A DNA stretch of 18,021 bases from DAOUKH01 sp034421515 (GTDB lineage: Bacteria; Chloroflexota; Dehalococcoidia; SHYB01): assembly GCA_034421515.1 (NCBI GenBank), contig DAOUKH010000100.1, positions 1-18,021 on the forward strand, written 5' to 3'. Of the stretch, positions 1 through 6,906 are shown piece after piece. The notes under the pieces are model-generated. The model was not told where the DNA came from and did not search any database. It saw nothing but the letters and a program-made list of their open reading frames with translations. A program made the position numbers and the translations under genes. Numbering within the stretch: position 1 is the first letter of the stretch; each line of letters begins with the position of its first letter.

Positions 1-721
1 TGGTCATGGTGAGCCAGCCCATGGGCCAGCCCAGGCTGCGGCTCATCGCCTCCTCGACGGAGTCGCCGAAGACCACGTAGCCGTTCCACCAGCTGTCGAC
101 CTCGGCGGGGTCGCGGCCGACCTCGGCGCACCCCTCGGCGATGATGCCGCGGATGTAGCGCACGTCCTCGTCGGAGAAGCCCATGGTGACGATGACGCCG
201 TCGGCGGTCTGCGCCGCCATCTTCAGCACCTTGGGCCCGGAGCAGGCGACGTAGATGGGGATGTGGCGGTCGGGCGCCCAGGCGTCCCACTGCTGGCGGA
301 AGGTCTTCCCTTCCCAGGTGACCTCCTCGCCGGCCAGCAGTCCCTTGACCGCCTGGATGTAGCCTCGGAGGCGCTCGACGCGGGCGGGCTTGAGTCCGAC
401 GCCCCAGATGGAGCTGTCGCCGGTGGCGAGGCCGAGGGCGGCCCGCCCCGGGGCGATGGCGCTCAGGGTCGCCATACCGGAGGCGGTCACCGAGGGATGG
501 CGGGTGATGGGGTTGCTCACGCACGGCATGATCCGCATCCGGGAGGTGTTGAGCGCGCACAGCGTGAGCGAGGCGTAGAGCTCGGGGCTGCGGACCGCCG
601 AGTCGGGGATGCCGAAGACGTCGACGCCGCCGTCGTCGCAGGCCTTCCACAACTCGATGGTGTTCTCGATCGGGCCGTCCTGGCCGCCGTTGATGCAGAA
701 CTCGAGACCGCCGTTGCGCAT
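1..721 (-). CDS. LLM-class (luciferase-like) flavin/F420-dependent oxidoreductase, C-terminus off window
   Basis: The reading frame stays open from an ATG at 721 to the window edge, giving 240 residues; the rest lies off the left end. It begins MRNGGLEFCING, carries RHPSVTA at residues 74-80 and GLATGDSS at 97-104, and has IPIYVACSGPKVL near 154-167. The RHP and G-x-G-DS motifs are those of the luciferase-like TIM-barrel family, closest in style to F420-dependent methylenetetrahydromethanopterin-reductase-like members, which act as soluble hydride-transfer or oxygenase enzymes. Full-length relatives are about 320-350 residues, so roughly 100 are missing. A G-rich stretch (GGGGGTG on the minus strand) precedes the ATG. 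The gene diverges from the MmgE/PrpD gene at 831. The substrate, and FMN versus F420 use, cannot be decided here. Confidence 0.88.
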   Translation of the reverse strand, partial: MRNGGLEFCINGGQDGPIENTIELWKACDDGGVDVFGIPDSAVRSPELYASLTLCALNTSRMRIMPCVSNPITRHPSVTASGMATLSAIAPGRAALGLATGDSSIWGVGLKPARVERLRGYIQAVKGLLAGEEVTWEGKTFRQQWDAWAPDRHIPIYVACSGPKVLKMAAQTADGVIVTMGFSDEDVRYIRGIIAEGCAEVGRDPAEVDSWWNGYVVFGDSVEEAMSRSLGWPMGWLTMT

Positions 722-739
722 GATGCACCCCCGGCGGGG

Positions 740-745
740 ATGCTA
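740..745 (-). promoter_or_regulatory. Possible -10 element for the luciferase-like gene at 721
   Basis: TAGCAT on the minus strand lies 18 bases upstream of the ATG at 721. It has the TAnnnT form, but no convincing -35 is seen. This is weak support only. Confidence 0.2.
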
Positions 746-782
746 GGGAGGCGCGGGGGTTGGGTCAAGGCGGCGCGCTTCT

Positions 783-791
783 TGCTAGAAT
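783..791 (+). promoter_or_regulatory. Extended -10 promoter element (TGCTAGAAT) for MmgE/PrpD gene
   Basis: TGCTAGAAT matches an extended -10 (TGn followed by TAGAAT). The expected start of transcription is near 798, leaving a leader of about 33 bases that contains the ribosome binding site. No good -35 is visible, as is common with extended -10 promoters. The same TGCTAnnnT form recurs upstream of three other genes in the window. Confidence 0.5.
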
Positions 792-817
792 GGGGCCGCC
801 GATTCCCGCCCGCCGCC

Positions 818-824
818 AAGGAGG
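818..824 (+). promoter_or_regulatory. Ribosome binding site AAGGAGG of the MmgE/PrpD gene
   Basis: A full consensus Shine-Dalgarno sequence sits 6 bases before the ATG at 831 and fixes the start codon. Confidence 0.85.
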
Positions 825-830
825 ACTCTC

Positions 831-2207
831 ATGGTCGTAGCCGCAACCGGTGTCACCAACCGACTCGCCGAGCACGCTCTGACGCTGCAGTACGAGGCGC
901 TGCCTCCCGAGGTGGTGCAGCAGACGAAGGGGCTGTTCATGGACTTCCTGGCCGTCGCGCTCGGCGGGCGGCAGGTGGCGGAGTCGTCCGCGCCGATCCT
1001 GAAGGGAATGCTCGACCTCGCCGGCGGCGCGAGGGGCAAGAGCACGGTGCTCGGCGAGGCCGAGCGCCATCCCGCGCACTACGCCGCGATGATGAACGCG
1101 ACCCTGGCGCACAGCATGGACTACGACGACACGCACCGCGTCGCGATCATGCACACCGGCGCGCCGATGTTCGCCACGCTGCTTGCGCTGGGCGAGGAGC
1201 ACTCCGTGTCCGGCAAGGAGTTCCTCGCGGCGGCCGTCGCCGGCTACGACATCGCGAACAAGATCGGCAAGGCGCACGGGCCCGCGATGCACCACCGCGG
1301 CTTCCATCCCACCGCCACGACGGGCATCTTCGCGTGCACGGCGGCGGGGGCGCGCCTGATGGGCCTCAGCGAGAAGGAGGCGGCGAACGCGATGGGCCTG
1401 AACGGGAGCCAGACCGCGGGCTCGCAGCAGTTCCTGGTCGACGGGGCGTGGAACAAGCGGCTGCACACCGGTCTGACCGCGCACAACGCCATCCTGAGCT
1501 TGGTCATGGCCCGGCACGGCTACTACGGCGGGAGCGGGCCGATCGAAGGGAAGTTCGGCTACTTCAACCTGTACTCCAACGACGAGCTGGACGCGACGGC
1601 GGCGCTGGCCGGTCTGGGCAGCGAGTGGGAAGTGATGAACATGGCGGTGAAGCCGTATCCCTGCTGCCGGTACAACCACGCCACCATCGACGCGGTGCGG
1701 GACATCGTGCAAGAGCAAGAGCTGGCGCCCGCCGACGTCGCGGCCATCAACATCGAGATGGGGCCCACCGGCTACAACCTCGTGGCGAGCCCGCCCAACG
1801 ACAAGAAGCGGCCGGGGAACATCGTCGAGGGGCAGTTCAGCATCTACTTCGCCGCCGCGGCCAGCGTTCTCGATCCCTACACCTGGGGCAGCTACGGGCT
1901 GCTGGGGTCGGCGGAGACGGAGCGGTTGATGGACATCACAACCGTCAGCGTCGACGAGTCGGAACACATGATGGGGTCGCGGGTGGAGGTCGTGGCCGCC
2001 GACGGGCGCAGCGTGCGAAGGGCCGTGCCGCTGCCCAAGGGAGAGCCGGAGAACCCGATGGCGTGGAGCGAGATGGAGGCGAAGTTCTCCGAGTGGGCGC
2101 AGGGCGTCATCGGCGCTGAAAAGACGGAAGCGGTCTTGGCGTCGATCGCGGGGTTGGAAGGGCTCGGCTCGATCCGCGAGCTTACTGACGACCTGCGGCC
2201 GGCCTAG
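831..2207 (+). CDS. MmgE/PrpD family protein
   Basis: The 458-residue product is the usual length of the MmgE/PrpD superfamily, which includes 2-methylcitrate dehydratase and cis-aconitate/itaconate decarboxylase; these act on small tricarboxylate-like acids in the cytosol. Family landmarks are visible in order: MDYDDTH at 96-102, GFHPTATTG at 157-165, NGSQTAGSQQF near 195-205, and the KPYPCC...H active-site segment at 274-283. The start is set by a perfect AAGGAGG. The prpB/prpC partners of a methylcitrate cycle are absent, so the name prpD is not justified. In these genomes the family is often a stand-alone, uncharacterised dehydratase or decarboxylase. The gene runs tail-to-tail into the oxidoreductase on the other strand, with the two stop codons overlapping. 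Confidence 0.92.
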   Translation: MVVAATGVTNRLAEHALTLQYEALPPEVVQQTKGLFMDFLAVALGGRQVAESSAPILKGMLDLAGGARGKSTVLGEAERHPAHYAAMMNATLAHSMDYDDTHRVAIMHTGAPMFATLLALGEEHSVSGKEFLAAAVAGYDIANKIGKAHGPAMHHRGFHPTATTGIFACTAAGARLMGLSEKEAANAMGLNGSQTAGSQQFLVDGAWNKRLHTGLTAHNAILSLVMARHGYYGGSGPIEGKFGYFNLYSNDELDATAALAGLGSEWEVMNMAVKPYPCCRYNHATIDAVRDIVQEQELAPADVAAINIEMGPTGYNLVASPPNDKKRPGNIVEGQFSIYFAAAASVLDPYTWGSYGLLGSAETERLMDITTVSVDESEHMMGSRVEVVAADGRSVRRAVPLPKGEPENPMAWSEMEAKFSEWAQGVIGAEKTEAVLASIAGLEGLGSIRELTDDLRPA

Positions 2208-3223
2208 TCCCCGCTGGCGTCGGCGACGATGCGGGCGACCTGTTCGGGCGACGCCCGCTCGATGGCGGTCAAGGCGACTTCGACTCGAGACGCCACGCCG
2301 TCCCAACGCTCACGCAGCTGGGCGCCGATCTCCTCGTAACGTCCGCTTACGGTGAAGGCGGCGACGACCTCGTCGCCGATGAGGTCGGCCATCTCCTTCC
2401 ACTTGCCCTCCCGCGACTTGGCGTGGAGGGCCGGGGTGAGCTCCTCCCACCCGTGCACCTTGAGGATAGTCTGGTAGGCGGGGGTGGAGGCGTAGAAAGC
2501 GATGCGCTCGCGGATCACCTCCCACCGCTCGCGGACCTCGGCGTCGGTGTCGCCGGCGGCGATGAAGCCGCTGGAGCTAAGCTCGAAGGCGTCGAGCGAG
2601 CGGCCGGCGGACTCAGCGCCCGCCTGGACCGCGGGCCACGCAACTTCTTGCACGTAATTCGGCGAGGCCAAGGGGTGGAGCAGCAGCCCCTCGCACGCCG
2701 ATCCGGCCAGCCTGCACATCCCCTTGTTCGCGCCGGCGACGAGGACGGGAACGTGGGGATGGTCGATCGGGCCGGGGTTGAATTGGGGCGTCAGCAGGCT
2801 CAGCGAGTAGAAGTCGCCGGTGATCTTCAGCGGCTCGCCCGTCTGAAAGCTGTGCCAGATCGCGCGCACCGACTCGATGTATTCCCGCATGCGGCGGACG
2901 GGACGCTCCCACGTCGTGCCGAAACGCCGCTGGATGTGGCCGCGCACCTGGGTACCGAGACCGAGCTCGAACCTGCCGCCGGAGTAGCGCTGGAGCTCCC
3001 ATCCGAGCTGCGCCGTCATGAAGGGACTGCGGGGAAAGGCAATCGCCACCGACGGCCCGATCTTGATGCGGGCGGTGTGCTCCGCCGCCAGGACGAGGGG
3101 CAGGAAGGGGTCGAACCGGTTCTCCGCGGTGAGGAGGACGTGGCCGCCGGCCTGCTCGGCGAGCCGCGCGGCGTCAAGCAACGGGGCGAGGGGCATCCCC
3201 TCGGAGCGGAACGCGACCTTCAA
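2204..3223 (-). CDS. LLM-class F420/FMN-dependent oxidoreductase (MSMEG_2256-like), TTG start
   Basis: The product has 339 residues when started at TTG 3223. That codon follows AGGAGG (3229-3234) with 5-base spacing, and the protein then begins MKVAFRSEG, as family members do. Upstream in-frame ATGs lie inside the neighbouring hydrolase gene and give low-complexity sequence, so they are not used. Seen motifs are RFDPFLPLVLAAEHT at 36-50, FPRSPFMTAQ at 63-72, SGGRF at 81-85 and GLGTQVRGHIQRRFG at 88-102. This set is typical of the subfamily of probable F420-dependent oxidoreductases described from mycobacteria. It is the second gene of a two-gene unit: the dienelactone-hydrolase-like gene ends 25 bases upstream. 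Its stop codon shares a CTAG with the stop of the converging gene, leaving no space for a terminator. Confidence 0.9.
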   Translation of the reverse strand: MKVAFRSEGMPLAPLLDAARLAEQAGGHVLLTAENRFDPFLPLVLAAEHTARIKIGPSVAIAFPRSPFMTAQLGWELQRYSGGRFELGLGTQVRGHIQRRFGTTWERPVRRMREYIESVRAIWHSFQTGEPLKITGDFYSLSLLTPQFNPGPIDHPHVPVLVAGANKGMCRLAGSACEGLLLHPLASPNYVQEVAWPAVQAGAESAGRSLDAFELSSSGFIAAGDTDAEVRERWEVIRERIAFYASTPAYQTILKVHGWEELTPALHAKSREGKWKEMADLIGDEVVAAFTVSGRYEEIGAQLRERWDGVASRVEVALTAIERASPEQVARIVADASGD

Positions 3224-3228
3224 ATCGG

Positions 3229-3234
3229 CCTCCT
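3229..3234 (-). promoter_or_regulatory. Ribosome binding site AGGAGG that decides a TTG start
   Basis: AGGAGG on the minus strand is followed by 5 bases and then TTG at 3223. It lies in the gap after the stop of the upstream hydrolase gene. No ATG or GTG fits this site, so TTG is the most likely start of the oxidoreductase. Confidence 0.75.
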
Positions 3235-3248
3235 CGGCGGCGGAACGG

Positions 3249-3938
3249 CTAGGCGAGGTGCTCGCGGAGGAAGGCGAGCGTCCTGCGCCAGGCGTCGCGC
3301 GCCGCCCGTTCGTGGTAGTTCGGCCTCGTGTCGTTGAAGAAGGCGTGGTTCGCCCCTCGATAGACGCGCACCTGGTGGGCGAGCTCCGACCCTCGGAGTC
3401 CGCCCCGCACCCGCCGGACGTGTTCGCGGTCGATGATAGGATCGTCGGCGCCGAAGATGCCGAAGATCGGGCATTCGGCGTGCTTGAGCTGCGCGCCGGG
3501 GTCGGGCGCGTTGCCGTAGTACGCCACGGTGGCGTCGACGCCCGCACCCCGGCAGGGGGCGAGATAGCAGACCGTTCCCCCGAGGCAGTAGCCCACCATG
3601 GAGGTCTTGCCGTTGCTCCACGGCTGCGCCCTGAGGTAGTCGCTGCACGAGATGCACTCGCGCACCGCGCCCTCCATGCTCATCGCGCCGTAGTAGGCGG
3701 CGGCGTCCTCGGACGTGTCGGCGATCTTCCCGTGATAGAGGTCGGGGGCAATGGCGGCGAAGCCCTCGGCGGCGAAGCGGTCGGCGACGTCCTTGATGTG
3801 TTCGTTCAGCCCCCACCACTCCATGATCACGACGACGCCGGGGTAGGTTCCCTCGGCGCGCGGTCTGACAAGGTACGCGGGTATCTTGCCGATGCCGTGG
3901 GGGACGGTTATGGAGCGTCTGGTCAGCGCGGCGGGCAT
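3249..3938 (-). CDS. Dienelactone hydrolase family protein
   Basis: The 229-residue product matches the usual size of dienelactone hydrolases (carboxymethylenebutenolidases), cytosolic alpha/beta hydrolases with a cysteine nucleophile that open lactones in aromatic degradation. GYCLGG places the nucleophile at Cys118. E40 in VIMEWWGL matches the conserved Glu that holds the Cys in the resting state. Asp165/166 in FGADDPII and His198 in GANHAFFND complete the triad. The start ATG has AAGGAG (3943-3948) 4 bases upstream, and an extended -10 lies about 30 bases upstream. It is the first gene of a unit with the luciferase-like gene at 3223-2204. The true substrate may be any small lactone or ester. 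Confidence 0.92.
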   Translation of the reverse strand: MPAALTRRSITVPHGIGKIPAYLVRPRAEGTYPGVVVIMEWWGLNEHIKDVADRFAAEGFAAIAPDLYHGKIADTSEDAAAYYGAMSMEGAVRECISCSDYLRAQPWSNGKTSMVGYCLGGTVCYLAPCRGAGVDATVAYYGNAPDPGAQLKHAECPIFGIFGADDPIIDREHVRRVRGGLRGSELAHQVRVYRGANHAFFNDTRPNYHERAARDAWRRTLAFLREHLA

Positions 3939-3942
3939 GCGA

Positions 3943-3948
3943 CTCCTT
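3943..3948 (-). promoter_or_regulatory. Ribosome binding site AAGGAG of dienelactone-hydrolase-like gene
   Basis: AAGGAG on the minus strand lies 4 bases from the ATG at 3938 and supports that start. Confidence 0.7.
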
Positions 3949-3967
3949 CACCCTTCGAGGCTAGGCG

Positions 3968-3976
3968 AGTATAGCA
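3968..3976 (-). promoter_or_regulatory. Extended -10 promoter element (TGCTATACT)
   Basis: On the minus strand TGCTATACT is a near-consensus extended -10, 29 bases from the ATG at 3938. Transcription would begin near 3961. It is the closest match to TGnTATAAT in the window. Confidence 0.55.
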
Positions 3977-4009
3977 ACAGCGTCCGGCGGGTGGGGCGCT
4001 TGGCGGCGC

Positions 4010-4053
4010 GGGCCCTCCCTCAGTCCCTCCCACAGGGAGGGAGGTAGGGGCCC
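4010..4053. repeat. Palindromic dispersed repeat, copy 1
   Basis: This is a nested inverted repeat. The inner arms tccctccc (4024-4031) and gggaggga (4035-4042) pair perfectly around the loop aca, and the outer arms gggccc (4010-4015 and 4048-4053) close it. It lies between two divergent promoters. The segment beginning ggccctcc at 4011 aligns, with a few substitutions and one indel, to the sequence at 13286-13322. It therefore looks like one copy of a REP-like intergenic repeat family. Confidence 0.6.
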
Positions 4054-4092
4054 GTGGGGAGGAGGGGGAGAGGATTAAGGTAGCCCACAGCG

Positions 4093-4101
4093 TGCTAGAG
4101 T
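4093..4101 (+). promoter_or_regulatory. Extended -10 promoter element (TGCTAGAGT) for VOC gene
   Basis: TGCTAGAGT lies 28 bases before the ATG at 4130. A G-rich stretch (ggggg at 4120-4124) just upstream of the ATG may act as the ribosome binding site. It shares the TGCTAnnnT pattern of the other promoters in this window. Confidence 0.45.
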
Positions 4102-4129
4102 TAGCGCCGAACGCGTTGCGGGGGATGCG

Positions 4130-4594
4130 ATGAAGGCGAAGGGACTCTTCCACACGGGCATCACGGTGAGCGACCTCGACCGGACGGCGACGTTCCTGAA
4201 GGAGTGGTTCGGGATGGAGGAGGTGGAGCGGAAGTCGTTCGGGGACAAGCCGAACGCCACGTGGGACAACCCGGTCACGGGCATCAAGCAGACGTGGACC
4301 GACGTCTGCTTTCTGAGGCTGGGCGAGGTCACGGTCGAGATCCTGGAGTACCCGTCGCCGCCGGGGCAGCCGAACTGCCGCACCGGGCCCAACGACGTGG
4401 GCAACGCGCACCTCGCCTTCTTCGTCGACGACCTCGACGCCTACCATGAGCGCCTGACGGCGGAGGGCTACCGGTTCGCTGGGCCGATCCGCTACAACGT
4501 CGACGAGAACGGCAAGCGTCGCGCCGCCATCTTCTTCTGGGACCACGACGGCATCAGCTACGAGTTGGTCTACCGGGAGGCTGGCGGGCCGTAG
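4130..4594 (+). CDS. VOC family protein (glyoxalase/epimerase-like), single module pair
   Basis: The 154-residue product is a compact vicinal-oxygen-chelate protein, the size of methylmalonyl-CoA epimerase or glyoxalase I. Candidate metal ligands sit at the four expected places: His8 in LFHTGITV, Glu70 in VTVEILEY, His94 in NAHLAFFVDD and Glu145 in ISYELVY, the last following the DHDG turn. This full set argues for an active divalent-metal enzyme. Family members catalyse isomerisation, epimerisation, extradiol cleavage or thiol addition; sequence alone does not choose among them. It is followed 65 bases later by a larger VOC gene and then a CoA-transferase, so a role with a CoA-linked or ring-derived intermediate is likely. 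It could also be a binding or resistance protein. Confidence 0.88.
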   Translation: MKAKGLFHTGITVSDLDRTATFLKEWFGMEEVERKSFGDKPNATWDNPVTGIKQTWTDVCFLRLGEVTVEILEYPSPPGQPNCRTGPNDVGNAHLAFFVDDLDAYHERLTAEGYRFAGPIRYNVDENGKRRAAIFFWDHDGISYELVYREAGGP

Positions 4595-4614
4595 CCGACG
4601 GGCAGGGATTCAGG

Positions 4615-4620
4615 TACTCT
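4615..4620 (+). promoter_or_regulatory. Possible -10 element (TACTCT) ahead of large VOC gene
   Basis: TACTCT lies 39 bases before the ATG at 4660, inside the 65-base gap after the small VOC gene. No clear -35 or TGn extension is seen. The gene may instead be read from the 4093 promoter. Confidence 0.25.
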
Positions 4621-4647
4621 CTGACAGAGGGCAGACACGGACAGGTC

Positions 4648-4654
4648 AAGGAGG
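4648..4654 (+). promoter_or_regulatory. Ribosome binding site AAGGAGG of the large VOC gene
   Basis: This perfect Shine-Dalgarno sequence has 5-base spacing to the ATG at 4660 and fixes the start. Confidence 0.85.
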
Positions 4655-4659
4655 CGGAT

Positions 4660-5679
4660 ATGACACAGACGCAATCGGCGACTCCGTACCGGGCGACAGG
4701 GACTCCCCGGCGGTTGACGCACCACAACTATTTTGTGGGCGACATCAACAAGACGATGGATTTCTACAACCAAGTCCTCGGCATCGAGGAGACATTCCGT
4801 TTGGAGAACCGTCCGGGCGGCTTCATGAGCAACGGCAACACCCACCACGACTTGGGCTTCGTCCAGGTGGGGGAGCACACGCAGGACCGGGGGAAGAGGG
4901 CACAGGAGAAGGGGATCATGGAAGTGCCCTTGGAGTGGGGCACGAAGCCGGGCCTCAACCACTTCGCCTATGAGATGTACAACGAGGCGGAGCTCGTCGC
5001 CGCCTACGAGCGGCTCACCGAACTGGGGGTGACGCCCTGGCTGCTGGAGGACCGCCTGGTCACCCGCAGCGTCTACTTCAGCGACCCCGAAGGCAACGGC
5101 CTCGAATACACCGTGGACATGCTGCGCAACTGGCGGGACTACCGGAAGCCGGGCGCCAAGGTCTTCCACCAGGAATATGTCCCGGGCCAGGAGGAGCCGA
5201 AGACGGAGTCCTTCATCACGTTCGACCCTGAAATCCGGCGCGTCTCCGACGCGGCGCTCCACGCCAAGCGCGCCTCCCACGCCGTGATCGTGGCGGCGGA
5301 CTTCGTGCGGCTGCGCCACTTCTACATCGACGTGGTCGGGCTCAGGGAGCTGTTCCATTCGCCGACGGGCGAGTTCTCCGTGCTGCACGGCAAGGACTAC
5401 CCGAGCTACTCGATGGCGCTCGTCGCGGCGGTCCCCGGCCGTGAGCCGGGCGTGCACCGGATCGCGTTCGAGCTGGCGGACGACAGCGGCTTCGACGGCG
5501 CGGAGGAGGCGCTGGCCGCGAAGGGCGTCGACGTCGAGTTCAAGGTCGAGCACCCGAAGAAGCGGGCGGTCTACTTCCGCGACCCCGACAACAACCTCGT
5601 ACAGTGCTACCACGAGGAGCCGGACTTCCTCGACGCCCTGCCTTCGATGGACCCGTCGCTCGCCTTGGTGCTGCTCTAG
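4660..5679 (+). CDS. Two-domain VOC protein, extradiol dioxygenase-like
   Basis: The 339-residue product has two VOC halves, the architecture of two-domain extradiol ring-cleavage dioxygenases such as catechol 2,3-dioxygenase. In the N-terminal half a 2-His-1-carboxylate set is complete: His22 (THHNYFVGD), His101 (LNHFAYEM) and Glu149 (GNGLEYTVD). In the C-terminal half the matching positions are His207 (SHAVIVA), His266 (VHRIAFEL) and Gln315 (NNLVQCYHEE), so the carboxylate is replaced by Gln. Classic extradiol enzymes keep iron in the C-terminal domain; here the intact site is in the first. Activity on a catechol-like or unrelated chelating substrate is inferred. It sits 21 bases upstream of the CoA-transferase gene, so the two are probably co-transcribed. 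Confidence 0.88.
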   Translation: MTQTQSATPYRATGTPRRLTHHNYFVGDINKTMDFYNQVLGIEETFRLENRPGGFMSNGNTHHDLGFVQVGEHTQDRGKRAQEKGIMEVPLEWGTKPGLNHFAYEMYNEAELVAAYERLTELGVTPWLLEDRLVTRSVYFSDPEGNGLEYTVDMLRNWRDYRKPGAKVFHQEYVPGQEEPKTESFITFDPEIRRVSDAALHAKRASHAVIVAADFVRLRHFYIDVVGLRELFHSPTGEFSVLHGKDYPSYSMALVAAVPGREPGVHRIAFELADDSGFDGAEEALAAKGVDVEFKVEHPKKRAVYFRDPDNNLVQCYHEEPDFLDALPSMDPSLALVLL

Positions 5680-5700
5680 AAGAGACCGGGCGGAACTGTC

Positions 5701-6897
5701 ATGTCGTTGCCCTTAGAAGGCATCCGGATCCTCGGGTTCTCCCAGTTCGGCGCGGGGCCGTATGGGTCGCTGCAGATGGCCGACCTCGGGGCCGAGATCA
5801 TCAAGATCGAGGACCCGACCACCGAGGGCGACGTGGCCCGGCGGGTGCCGCCGTATCTCGAGGACGGCGTGAACGACAGCATCTACTTCCAGTCGTTCAA
5901 CCGGAACAAGAAGAGCGTCACCCTGAACCTCCGCAACCCCCGAGCCAAGGAGGTCGTCGAGCGGCTCGTCAAGGTATCGCACGGGGTCTATTCGAACTTC
6001 CGGGGCGACCTGCCGACGCGCCTGGGGCTCACCTACGGGGACCTCTGTCACGCCAATCCGGCGATCGTCTGCTGCCACCTGAGCGGCTACGGGATGAACA
6101 ACCCCCGCTCGGCGGACCCCGCTTACGACTACTTGGTGCAGGGCGAAGTCGGGGCGATGTCGATCACCGGCGAGCCGGGGGGCCCGCCGGTGCGGTCGGG
6201 CATCCCCATCGTCGACCTGGCGGGGGCGATCGCCTCCGCCTACGGGATGGCCGCGGGCATCATCAAGGCGCTGCGGACGGGCGAAGGGTGCGACATCGAC
6301 GTCTCCCTCTACGACACGATGGCGTCGATGATGAGCTACATGAGCGCCTGGCACCTGACCCGCGGCTTCGAGATGCAGCGGGAGCCGGCGGGGTCGCATC
6401 CCACGCTGGTGCCGTCGCAGAACTTCCAGACGAGCGACGGCTGGATCGTGATCATGTGCGCCAAGGAGGTCTTCTTCCAGAATCTGGCCGACCTGTTCGG
6501 CCACCCGGAGTGGAAGGAGGACCCGAGGTTCGAGACCTTCGCCGACCGGCTCGCCAACCGCGAGGAGCTGGTCGCGCTGCTCAACGCCGAGTTCCGAAAG
6601 CACACAACCGAGCACCTGCTCAAGATCTTCAAGGGGAAGGTGCCGAGCGCGCCCATTCTCGACTTCGAGCAGGCCATGGCAAACCCCCTGCTTACGGAGC
6701 GGGGCATGCTCCTGGACGTCGAGCATCCCGTATTCGGGACGATCAAGGAGATGCGGGGCGCCGTCATGGCCCCGGGAGAGAAGACCCCAACGCGTCCCGC
6801 GCCCAACCTCGGGGAGCACACCAACGAGGTGCTCGGCGAGCTCGCCGGCTACACGCCGGCGGAGATCAGAGAGCTGCGCTCGATCGGCGCCGTCTAG
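5701..6897 (+). CDS. CaiB/BaiF family (class III) CoA-transferase
   Basis: The 398-residue product is of normal length for class III CoA-transferases, which move CoA between carboxylic acids through an aspartyl-CoA thioester and form interlocked dimers. It opens with LEGIRILGFSQFGAGPYGS and has ADLGAEIIKIEDP at 27-39, FNRNKKSVTLNL at 66-77 and the segment PIVDLAGAIASAYGM at 169-183, where Asp172 fits the catalytic Asp (Asp169 of formyl-CoA transferase). DIDVSLYDTMASM at 198-210 is another family landmark. It follows the two VOC genes closely (21 bases) and ends 9 bases before the convergent alpha/beta hydrolase gene. It probably activates an acid produced or used by its neighbours. The ribosome binding site is weak (GGGCGGA), which fits translation within an operon. 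Confidence 0.93.
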   Translation: MSLPLEGIRILGFSQFGAGPYGSLQMADLGAEIIKIEDPTTEGDVARRVPPYLEDGVNDSIYFQSFNRNKKSVTLNLRNPRAKEVVERLVKVSHGVYSNFRGDLPTRLGLTYGDLCHANPAIVCCHLSGYGMNNPRSADPAYDYLVQGEVGAMSITGEPGGPPVRSGIPIVDLAGAIASAYGMAAGIIKALRTGEGCDIDVSLYDTMASMMSYMSAWHLTRGFEMQREPAGSHPTLVPSQNFQTSDGWIVIMCAKEVFFQNLADLFGHPEWKEDPRFETFADRLANREELVALLNAEFRKHTTEHLLKIFKGKVPSAPILDFEQAMANPLLTERGMLLDVEHPVFGTIKEMRGAVMAPGEKTPTRPAPNLGEHTNEVLGELAGYTPAEIRELRSIGAV

Positions 6898-6906
6898 CGC
6901 CTGGGT

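Noticed and set aside
263..2119. A 618-codon open frame on the plus strand
   Set aside because: It runs antisense to the partial luciferase-like gene and then out of frame through the PrpD-like gene; its sequence is Arg/Gly/Ala-rich with no recognisable domain.
831..2207. Naming the MmgE/PrpD gene as 2-methylcitrate dehydratase of a methylcitrate cycle
   Set aside because: No methylcitrate synthase, methylisocitrate lyase or propionyl-CoA gene is nearby, and the superfamily covers several different reactions.
765..2306. A 513-codon open frame on the minus strand
   Set aside because: It is the mirror frame of the PrpD-like gene, with Arg/Val/His-rich sequence and no family signal.
3223..3547. 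N-terminal extension of the luciferase-like oxidoreductase to an upstream ATG at 3547
   Set aside because: The extra 108 residues are Ser/Thr/Arg/Pro-rich and overlap the dienelactone-hydrolase-like gene in another frame. The AGGAGG and TTG at 3223 explain the start better.
4570..5613. A 347-codon open frame on the minus strand opposite the large VOC gene
   Set aside because: It is a mirror-frame product (Val/His/Glu-rich, no motif) opposite a gene with an excellent ribosome binding site and metal-ligand pattern.
6886..6901. Hairpin ggcgc/gcgcc between the converging CoA-transferase and hydrolase genes
   Set aside because: It has only five pairs, overlaps a stop codon and has no T tract on either strand.
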